64,000 bases of DNA from an uncultured Alistipes sp. (GTDB lineage: Bacteria; Bacteroidota; Bacteroidia; Bacteroidales; Rikenellaceae), in NCBI GenBank assembly GCA_900769445.1, contig CAAGGR010000115.1:98170-162169 (forward strand), in the 5' to 3' direction. A model generated the notes under the pieces. It was not told the origin of the DNA, made no database searches, and saw nothing but the letters and a program-made list of their open reading frames with translations. Below, piece after piece: positions 49,871 to 57,091 of this stretch (position 1 is the first letter of the stretch; each line of letters begins with the position of its first letter). Both the position numbers and the translations under genes were made by a program.

Positions 49871-52174
49871 ATGAAGTGGATTACATCAACAAATATTAAA
49901 CAATGGGCAGATACCCGTGAGTCTCAAGAATTATTGCCAGAATTAATTATTAGATTGATTCGAGCGATATCCAAAGATGTGAATACTATTAAGTTCCCAT
50001 GTGGCGACGCTATTCACCTATCCGGATGGGATGGAGTGTTAGATTCTAACGAAAGAATATATAATATATCATCGGGTATTTCACTATGGGAATGTGGTGT
50101 AAATTCTAACCCCAAAGACAAAGCAGATAAGGACTATCGTAAGCGAGTTAACGACTCCTTAGGTTATAAGAAACAAGAATCTACATTTGTGTTTGTAACT
50201 CCACGCGTTTGGGATGGAGCGACAGCTTGGGCAAATGATAAGAGACAGAACAAAGAGTGGAAAGACGTTGTTGTAATAACAGCAGTAGAGCTAGAAGATT
50301 GGCTATTCCAATGTCCTGCTGTCGCATTATGGCTTGCTAGTAAAATATCCGGAAAATCTATTACTAATGTACAAGATCTTGAATCTTTTTGGAATAAGTG
50401 GGCATATAGTAAGGAGGTAAGATTAGAATCCAAAATCTTGCTGGTGGGTAGAGAAAAAGAACAACAAGAGATGTATAATAGCATTTCTAATTCTTCCGTT
50501 GCCATCATCCAATCAATAGCTCAAAGCGAATCATTAGCATTTGCAGTTGCGTGTATATTAGAAAGTCAAGATAAGGATAATTTATTATCGAGAGCTATCG
50601 TTGTCGAGGACGAAGATGTTTTAGAGCATCTTATTAATCAGTATACAAATATTGTTTTTATTGCCAATGTCGGACATAAGAACCATACTTATGCGCTCCA
50701 AAATGGGCATAGTATTATTTATGCAGCAAGTGCCGCAGAAAGTTTTAATACAGCCCCCAATGCAAAGTTGATTCAACTACCACTTCTTGATAGAAAAGGG
50801 TTTATAGAGTCTCTAGTAAATAGTGGCATCGATGATAGGCGGGCAGAGCAATTGTCTCGAGAAACAGCAAGAAATATCACAATCCTCAGAAGAACACTAG
50901 GTATAGATTATACATGTCCAGAATGGGCTAACCCAGAAAATATAAGAGAGATTATTCCCGCCATTATGGTTGCGAGGTGGTCAGAAGCACTTGAGGGGGA
51001 TAAAGAACTCATATCTCTAATTGCCGGAGAATCATATGACTCATATATTGCCAGACTTCACAAATGGTTGCATAAGGATGATTCACCCGTTGTCACCATA
51101 GATGGTAAATGGAGACTATATTCTCCTTATGAGGCTTTTGGGTATGCTGCCTCATATATTACGACCGCAGATTTTACCAATTATAAAGAGGCTATTAATA
51201 GAATCACATCCGACAACGATCCCGATGCCATCGAAAAGATGTCTACAACTGATTTGCGATTTTGGGATCATAAACAAAAATACTCTGGATGGGTAAAAGA
51301 GGGCCTATTCCAAACTGCTATTCTGATATCGTTAATGGGAAACAGGGAGGACTTAAGTCTCTCTGTGTCACCATCCGAATGGATTGATAGACTAATCTCC
51401 ACAATATTAGATAGTTCAACAATTGAGTGGTGGTACTCAAATAAGTTTGTTCTAGGACTAATTGCAGAAGCATCGCCCAGAAGTTATATTAAATTCATCC
51501 AAAACGACTTAAGGAAAGAGGATTCTATAATTAAAAGATTGTTTACTCCAAAAGGCGTAAATAATCTTTGGGGTCCTCAAGAGGACTATACTCACATTTT
51601 GTTTTCCTTACAAGCAATGCTTTGGGAAGAAGAATGGCTGTTACCAATTAGCTGTATATTAGCAGATTTAAGTCGTATAGATAATGCCTCGAATCTATAT
51701 AATAAACCGATTACAGCCTTATATGAAGCATATGCAATTTGGAGACCGCAAACTTATGCCAAAATACCTATAAGGCTACAAGCGCTTGAAACTATTGGTA
51801 AGAAATATCCTCAACAGGCTTTTGACCTATATTTTAAGTTGATAGATGGATTGGATCACGCAACAGTATCTTGTACGCACCCAATGAAGTGGCGTTGTTA
51901 TAATTATTCACATGTAAATGTTTCTCAGCAAGATATATGTGACTCTATAACACGCTTGTGTAAACTTATTATTTCGGTTTGCGATTGTTCTGAGGAACAA
52001 ATCTGCAAGATGCTTAATTTGGCTGATCAACTAGTACTAGGAAGCAATAACCGACAATTATTGTTTGAATATGTAGTCGCACACAAAGATAGTTTTATAG
52101 TATGGGCAGTAAAACGAAATGTGCAACTTTTGTCCGTTCGACTGGTATTTGAGCGGTGTTTGACCGCCGATTGA
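49871..52174 (+). CDS. Large putative defence protein, C-terminally truncated by an inserted element
   Basis: A 767-residue frame. Residues 1-180 contain a conserved-looking region (FPCGDAIHLSGWDGVL with D54, SLWECGVN with E74, KDKADKDYRKR) that I tentatively read as a PD-(D/E)XK-like nuclease core. Near 190-230 LLVGREKE and a P-loop-like position lacking GKS/T suggest a degenerate STAND-type NTPase, with helical repeats after. Native sequence stops at about residue 743 (52100). The last 24 residues are encoded by the left end of a 373-bp element. Related proteins I recall are longer, so this is probably a broken gene. AT-rich, and the only plus-strand gene in the island. Confidence 0.65.
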   Translation: MKWITSTNIKQWADTRESQELLPELIIRLIRAISKDVNTIKFPCGDAIHLSGWDGVLDSNERIYNISSGISLWECGVNSNPKDKADKDYRKRVNDSLGYKKQESTFVFVTPRVWDGATAWANDKRQNKEWKDVVVITAVELEDWLFQCPAVALWLASKISGKSITNVQDLESFWNKWAYSKEVRLESKILLVGREKEQQEMYNSISNSSVAIIQSIAQSESLAFAVACILESQDKDNLLSRAIVVEDEDVLEHLINQYTNIVFIANVGHKNHTYALQNGHSIIYAASAAESFNTAPNAKLIQLPLLDRKGFIESLVNSGIDDRRAEQLSRETARNITILRRTLGIDYTCPEWANPENIREIIPAIMVARWSEALEGDKELISLIAGESYDSYIARLHKWLHKDDSPVVTIDGKWRLYSPYEAFGYAASYITTADFTNYKEAINRITSDNDPDAIEKMSTTDLRFWDHKQKYSGWVKEGLFQTAILISLMGNREDLSLSVSPSEWIDRLISTILDSSTIEWWYSNKFVLGLIAEASPRSYIKFIQNDLRKEDSIIKRLFTPKGVNNLWGPQEDYTHILFSLQAMLWEEEWLLPISCILADLSRIDNASNLYNKPITALYEAYAIWRPQTYAKIPIRLQALETIGKKYPQQAFDLYFKLIDGLDHATVSCTHPMKWRCYNYSHVNVSQQDICDSITRLCKLIISVCDCSEEQICKMLNLADQLVLGSNNRQLLFEYVVAHKDSFIVWAVKRNVQLLSVRLVFERCLTAD

Positions 52175-52473
52175 GCAGCGTTTAAGTATTACCGCCGTAT
52201 TGCCCGATTTTAGGCGATTTCACGGCTCTACGCACCTGTGGGGTACATTTAGACACGAAAAAAGGGCGAAACCGAAGTAACGCCCCCTATAAATCAAAGG
52301 TAAATCCAACCTACAACCCAACTGTCCGCCGTTTTATCCAAGTAAAATCCAAGTAAATGTACATTTCGTTTTGCCGCCAAAATTTAGGCACATATCCGTA
52401 ACTCACTGACTACTATACTGCTACACCTCTTTTACTCTCTATACAACTTGTACATTTCGTTTTACTGCCCATA
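52101..52473. mobile_element. MITE-like element with 22-bp terminal inverted repeats
   Basis: TATGGGCAGTAAAACGAAAT and the next two bases (52101-52122) recur as the exact reverse complement at 52452-52473. The ends could be read as TGGGC...GCCCA flanked by TA duplications. A third, internal partial copy (GTACATTTCGTTTTGCCGCC) lies near 52360. No ORF of transposase size is present. It truncates the large gene at 49871. Confidence 0.65.
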
Positions 52474-52542
52474 AAAGGATTGAAAATGTACTCTTTATCA
52501 TAACTTTATCTGTTAAAAAAATGGTACAATTCGCAACCAGAT

Positions 52543-52866
52543 AAAGAGTAGTGTAAAACGGTGAGAATAGGTTAATTACGGTCTAATTCGAGCACATTTT
52601 TCGAGATTCAAAATTGTACTCGATTTGCACACTTTCAGTTGCTCCGAAACACCCTAAATGGGTATATAGCACAAAAAAAGAAAAAAACGCTGTATTTTGT
52701 TGAAATACAGCGTTTTGACTAATTTGTCTTTTTCTTCAAGTGGTGCCACCGGGAAACATTTCCAAGCGTGTAACCTATTGTGTATTAGCGTAATTGGCGA
52801 TATGCCTAATTCAATGCTCACGAATTGCACACGGCCATAATTCACCATTTTTCACTACTCTTTATC
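52543..52866. repeat. 14-bp inverted repeat flanking the HTH-operon terminator
   Basis: GATAAAGAGTAGTG (52543-52556) and its exact reverse complement (52853-52866); TACTCTTTATC also occurs near 52488. The 707-bp gap (52175-52881) has no other supported feature besides the MITE-like element and the terminator. Confidence 0.5.
52683..52715 (-). terminator. Terminator of the two HTH genes
   Basis: A perfect 14-bp stem AAAACGCTGTATTT/AAATACAGCGTTTT with loop TGTTG, followed by T-runs on the minus strand, about 170 bp past the second HTH gene. Confidence 0.8.
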
Positions 52867-52881
52867 GGCTGTTTTCTACTG

Positions 52882-53196
52882 CTACAAAGGCAGTAAATTT
52901 TCTCGATTTTCGTGCATAAAAGCGGGGATATAATTTTTTTGCAGCAGAGCCAAAATATCCGACTCTTTGTAGAGCATCTTGCCGGGTAGTACAACAAACG
53001 AAATAAGCCCATCATCGCGATACTGCTGCAATGTGCGTTTAGTGATTCGTAAAGCCTTGCATACCTCTTCGCCCGATAGGTAGTGCTCTCCATTCAGCAC
53101 GGGATGGTAGAGCCCTTGAATCTGCTCGATGCCGGCATCAACCTTCGCAAGGTCGCCGAGTACATCCCTTAAATTTTCGTTAAATACCAAGTTCAT
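52882..53196 (-). CDS. HTH_17 excisionase-like protein (second of pair)
   Basis: A 104-residue protein. The HTH occupies about 39-87 (YLSGEEVCKALRITKRTLQQ, then DDGLISFVVLPGKMLYKESD), the classic fold of small DNA-binding proteins in Bacteroides mobilisable elements. The N-terminal 30 residues are a helix that may pair with the upstream protein. One base separates its start from the stop of the first HTH gene, so the two are translationally linked. Mobilisation and integrase genes that usually accompany such pairs are absent. Confidence 0.8.
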   Translation of the reverse strand: MNLVFNENLRDVLGDLAKVDAGIEQIQGLYHPVLNGEHYLSGEEVCKALRITKRTLQQYRDDGLISFVVLPGKMLYKESDILALLQKNYIPAFMHENRENLLPL

Positions 53197-53197
53197 A

Positions 53198-53476
53198 CTA
53201 TTTACCTTTTATTGTGTTGATTTTAATAAGTTTCTCCACCTCGGCACGGCGATAGTAAATCTTGCGCCCAATTGTCGAAAAGCACAGAACACCTCGCTCA
53301 CGATAACCCTGCAACTGGCGTTTTGAGAGCCCAAGAATCTCTGCCAATTCGCTATTCTCCACCCACTCCGAATTGATGCTGCACTCCTCTGCAATGGCAC
53401 GAATCTCCGTTGCCGCCTTCTTGATGGAGCCGAGCAACTGCTCGTACTCACTCTTTTCAATCGCTACATATTCCAT
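53198..53476 (-). CDS. HTH_17 excisionase-like protein (first of pair)
   Basis: A 92-residue protein with an N-terminal helix (about 8-32) and an HTH_17 domain (38-85: WVENSELAEILGLSKRQLQG, then GVLCFSTIGRKIYYRRAEVE). It has the same architecture as its 104-residue neighbour and as the gene at 48762, but low sequence identity to either. The upstream region shares a GAAGGTTT segment and an A/T block with the region upstream of 48762. Likely a remnant control module of an integrated element. Confidence 0.8.
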   Translation of the reverse strand: MEYVAIEKSEYEQLLGSIKKAATEIRAIAEECSINSEWVENSELAEILGLSKRQLQGYRERGVLCFSTIGRKIYYRRAEVEKLIKINTIKGK

Positions 53477-53559
53477 AATTCATCGTTTTTAATTTAGAGT
53501 AGGTGGCTTTTAAGGGGAAGGTTTACGGATCGTACCGTTTTATTAGATTTTTGTAAAAA

Positions 53560-53593
53560 AAGAGTTCATCAAGGTATCCCTTAATGAACTCTT
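53560..53593 (-). terminator. Terminator of the DUF4143 ATPase gene
   Basis: AAGAGTTCAT/ATGAACTCTT with inner AAGG/CCTT, then seven T on the minus strand. Confidence 0.85.
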
Positions 53594-53614
53594 AATTGTG
53601 ACTTGGTTTGACTA

Positions 53615-54952
53615 TTAGATTATACCTGCCATATAGAAAGGCAAATACATCAACTCTTGTTCTCCCACTTTGAGGTCTTTGGTATAGAGCAGATAGCTAT
53701 TCTTAATTCTTGCAGAGTATTTTGCTCTAAAAGCATCAAGCGAAGCGTGGGTTTTGTACCCAGAAGATTTTACCTCAATTGGACAAATCTTATTACCTCG
53801 TGACAACAAAAAGTCGATTTCATATGAGTGCTTCTCGTCCTTCTCAAAAGTATAGTAGAACAGTTTATTTCCTGCAGCTGTAAGCATTTGTGCCACAAGA
53901 TTCTCATAAATATAACCAAGATTAGCTCCCAATTTATCTGCCAATAACTTTTGATAGATGACATTCTCCGTAAAATCTTTATCCCAGAATACCATCGTTA
54001 CAAATAAGCCCGTATCAGCAACAAAGAGTTTAAATTTTGATGTGTCCTGCGTGAAGGACATACCCACATTTGGATCGTCCGAGTGATACGATACAAGTAC
54101 AGCTTTGCTGTCTTCGAGATTGATAAGCATCTCCTCTTCTGTACTATCCTCTAATTTCCCAACAACCGCGTTAGTATAATAACGAGATGTGTTTCTACTC
54201 AATTGTGCTGGGATAGCCATAAACAATTTGCTTAATCTTCCCGTTGGGTCTATCTTCAAAAAGTCATCCGAATATAACTTGATAATTCTTCGCTTTACAG
54301 CATCTACCTTTGCGAGGTTGTTGGTGTAAAGATATTCGTTTACCGCTTGTGGCATTCCACCGACAAGCATATAAAGCCTCAAATCTCGTTGCTTTGTGCG
54401 ATGTGCAGCTTCTAGTGGCATACGCCTCTCGTAGAATGTCTTTATTAACGGAATAGAGGCGGTATCACCTAATGCCCAACGGAACTCCTCAAAATCCATC
54501 GGATACATGTCAATTTGTTCTTCCTCACTTGGAATTGTTATTCCCTTTGTGTTTTGCTTGATGCTGATGAGTGAACCTGTCTCTATGTAGTCATATCTAC
54601 CATCTTGTACCAGATACTTGATAGCTTGTCTTGCATTTGGACACTTCTGCACCTCGTCAAAGATAATGACAGATTTGCGCTCCTCTAAAACAACATTATA
54701 GATAGTTTGCAATTGGAGGAATATAAAGTTTAAATCCATTAAATCATCGAACAAGGATTTAACTGTCGCAGATGCCTTGTTGAAGTCGATAATTATATAT
54801 GACGAGTACTCATTTCTGGCAAACTCCTCAGCAATAGTGGACTTACCAATACGCCTTGCGCCCTGTATCATCAAAGCACTCTGTCCATTAGACTCCTCCT
54901 TCCATCGAAGTATTCTGTCGTATATTTTCCTTTTGAAAACCCTATTTCCCAT
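53615..54952 (-). CDS. AAA_14/DUF4143 ATPase
   Basis: A 445-residue protein. The AAA domain has Walker A GARRIGKS (31-38) and Walker B VIIFDEVQ near 97. The C-terminal DUF4143 part ends with a restriction-fold-like region (YEIDFLLSRGNKICPIEVKS; D, E and K fit a PD-(D/E)XK arrangement). Such ATPases are abundant, often multicopy, in Bacteroidales and mostly uncharacterised. It stands alone with its own promoter and terminator. It could be selfish or defensive; nothing here decides. Confidence 0.85.
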   Translation of the reverse strand: MGNRVFKRKIYDRILRWKEESNGQSALMIQGARRIGKSTIAEEFARNEYSSYIIIDFNKASATVKSLFDDLMDLNFIFLQLQTIYNVVLEERKSVIIFDEVQKCPNARQAIKYLVQDGRYDYIETGSLISIKQNTKGITIPSEEEQIDMYPMDFEEFRWALGDTASIPLIKTFYERRMPLEAAHRTKQRDLRLYMLVGGMPQAVNEYLYTNNLAKVDAVKRRIIKLYSDDFLKIDPTGRLSKLFMAIPAQLSRNTSRYYTNAVVGKLEDSTEEEMLINLEDSKAVLVSYHSDDPNVGMSFTQDTSKFKLFVADTGLFVTMVFWDKDFTENVIYQKLLADKLGANLGYIYENLVAQMLTAAGNKLFYYTFEKDEKHSYEIDFLLSRGNKICPIEVKSSGYKTHASLDAFRAKYSARIKNSYLLYTKDLKVGEQELMYLPFYMAGII

Positions 54953-54975
54953 AACTTCAAATACTATCTCTTATG

Positions 54976-55007
54976 CAAAAATAAAACATTTTTTATTCTC
55001 CCGCAAA
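54976..55007 (-). promoter_or_regulatory. Promoter of the DUF4143 ATPase gene
   Basis: TATTTTTG (54976-54983) with TTTG (55004-55007) 20 bp upstream, minus strand. Confidence 0.65.
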
Positions 55008-55639
55008 TTTTAATTGGGCAAAACCTACATTTCCCCCAAATTTAATATGTGTAATTCCGCTATTTCCCGCAAATCTTGCAAGATTCTACAATATAAATAG
55101 TGCAATTGCGGGTGTTAAGAATCACCCCTGTCGGGTATAATTACAATGTAATTTACCCTCTATTGTACCCGAACGGGATTATTTTAGCATAGCAGATTGT
55201 TGTATATATTAGGCATATTTCACAGCATTATCCAAAAAACACACGAAACAATAACATTAATGATTACGGTTGCATTTCATCGGTTATGCACGAATCGACA
55301 CATTGAGCAGTTTAGTAAGTAAAATCGTTTCACCTATTTTTATGTATAATGTTGTTATACTGTGTCTTACAGAAATTTTTACTGTACATTTTCCAAAGAG
55401 GGTAGACAATATGGGGTCGCCTGCTTTTTTATAAAAGAAAAGTCGGAATTGCAGCGATTTGTCTTGGTTTGCAGAATGCTCTAAACATTTCCGATAACAG
55501 CTCTATTTACAACTATTATGGAACAAATAGGGTGATAATAGTTTAATCTGCAACTATTATGCAGTAATAATTTATAAGGTTTGTAACTCCTAATTTTCTG
55601 TTGAGGGTAAAATAGGGCGAAAGAATATTGCGTAATGAT

Positions 55640-55728
55640 GATAAACGGTGATAAACGACTTAATCACTAAACACAAAAAAGCACTCAAAGTGAGCACCTT
55701 TTGGCAAAATGTTTTATCATCGTTTATC
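55640..55728. repeat. 16-bp inverted repeat in the long non-coding gap
   Basis: GATAAACGGTGATAAA (55640-55655) and TTTATCATCGTTTATC (55713-55728) are inverted with one mismatch around a small hairpin. The core GATAAACGATGATA also occurs at 49646-49659. The rest of the 1.2-kb gap (54953-56199) has no supported gene; one lone TATCTTTG box (55885-55892, minus) lacks a partner. Confidence 0.5.
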
Positions 55729-56010
55729 GTTAGTATGCAAATTTACTTGCCTATGCAGTGTGAATGAGGTGTTGATAATCAATGAGTTGCATAGTTTAGG
55801 CCGAAATAGGGTAGATAATTGTGCCATTCTATTACAGTAAATGCACACTTCTCTAATTTCCTGCTCGGAGCCCTAATCCAAGTACAAAGATAGTAAAATT
55901 TCATAGAAAATTGTTTTAAAAGGTGTATAAATAAAGATTCCCTATTTGAGGCATTTTTTGCTCATCAGGGTCTATAATTTACTTTCTATTTGGGAAAGTG
56001 TGGATGGTAT

Positions 56011-56193
56011 TTCAAAGTGCCATTTGACAACGTTTCTTTATCACAAAAACACAAGTCAAAATGCCGCAAAAAGCAAGATGTACCTAGTATAAAAACAACT
56101 CGTGAGGAACGCTCACGAGTTGCTCAGACTTAATTGGTGTCATTTCAAAGTGCCATTTTGGCTCTTTGAAATTTTGAATTTGGCACTTTGGAA
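56011..56193. repeat. Three copies of CAAAGTGCCA next to the Fic gene
   Basis: TTCAAAGTGCCATTT occurs at 56011-56025 and 56144-56158, and in inverted form at 56181-56193, just past the Fic stop. The operon terminator lies between the first two. Confidence 0.5.
56096..56122 (-). terminator. Terminator of the defence operon
   Basis: A perfect 11-bp stem CAACTCGTGAG/CTCACGAGTTG with loop GAACG, followed on the minus strand by TTTTTA, 78 bp after the Fic stop. Confidence 0.88.
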
Positions 56194-56199
56194 TATTTA

Positions 56200-57075
56200 T
56201 TACTCTTCCTGCTCGTAGTAGTACGAGTAATCGATACCCTTCATAAAGGTTTCACGGTCGTTGATTTTGTCGGTCAAAGCGGACTGCAAAAGTCGCTTGA
56301 TATCCGACGAGTCTGCGACACTTTTTTGCATTGCATTCAAGTAGTTGTTCTTGTCAATCTTACTCCAATCAACGCATTTCTGCAACTGCTTTTTGAGGAT
56401 CAAATCGAGCCAAATACGAGTCGCACGACCATTGCCCTCACGGAATGGGTGAGCGATGTTCATCTCTACATATTTGTCGGCAATATCCTCGAAGGTAGTC
56501 TCGGGCATCTGCTCGATATTGGCAAGCGTCTGCGGAAGATACTGCGCCATCGCAAACTGGAAACCACCCTTAGCGATATTGACCGTACGGATCTGACCGG
56601 CAAAGTCATACAAACCACCAAACAAGTAGGCGTGAATCTGCTGTAACCCCTTTACCGTACCGACCTCGATATTGTCGATTAGACTACTCTCAAAGAGGGC
56701 GTATGCCTTCGACTTGCTCTTGCCGTCAATAGTCTCGTCGCTATTGGTAAACCACTCGACAAAACGCATCGCACGGGCGTTTGGAAAACTCTTTGCGAGG
56801 AGCAAAACGCCTTCGTAGTCGAGAACATCTGTAAGTCGTCGCTTGCCATCGGGCGCAAGTAATTTCAACTGGTTAGTGCCACTAACCACTTCGCTATTCT
56901 CGCCTTTGAGCTTTGTTTTGAGATACTTCCAGTAGTTGCGGTTTTTCTGGTAGTCGTCTTGGTCGTTCAACACCCCGACGATATCGAGCACAGAGAACCA
57001 CCACTTGGAATTCTCTTCATCCCAAACAGCTCGCACCTCACGGTCATTATAAAATCGAATGGATATTTTGGTCAT
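56200..57075 (-). CDS. BRO-N/Fic fusion protein
   Basis: A 291-residue two-domain protein. Residues 1-110 match the phage antirepressor-like BRO-N domain (VRAVWDEENSKWWFSVLDIV, then DGKRRLTDVLDYEGVLLLAK). Residues 135-260 are a Fic domain with flap IRTVNIAKGGFQFA and intact catalytic motif HPFREGNGRATR (209-220), so AMP-transfer chemistry is plausible. Near the C terminus SYYYE (284-288) resembles the autoinhibitory S/T-x3-E motif of class III Fic proteins. Last gene of the operon, 16 bp after the OLD-type gene. Codon use is closer to the core genome than to its AT-rich neighbour. The substrate is unknown. Confidence 0.88.
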   Translation of the reverse strand: MTKISIRFYNDREVRAVWDEENSKWWFSVLDIVGVLNDQDDYQKNRNYWKYLKTKLKGENSEVVSGTNQLKLLAPDGKRRLTDVLDYEGVLLLAKSFPNARAMRFVEWFTNSDETIDGKSKSKAYALFESSLIDNIEVGTVKGLQQIHAYLFGGLYDFAGQIRTVNIAKGGFQFAMAQYLPQTLANIEQMPETTFEDIADKYVEMNIAHPFREGNGRATRIWLDLILKKQLQKCVDWSKIDKNNYLNAMQKSVADSSDIKRLLQSALTDKINDRETFMKGIDYSYYYEQEE

Positions 57076-57091
57076 AAAAGCTACTTGTGAA

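Noticed and set aside
52654..52848. 64-residue minus-strand ORF after the HTH pair
   Set aside because: It runs through the perfect terminator hairpin and shows no family pattern; coding is unlikely.
53615..54952. Calling the DUF4143 ATPase part of the defence operon
   Set aside because: It has its own promoter and terminator, and 1.2 kb of non-coding DNA separates it from the Fic gene.
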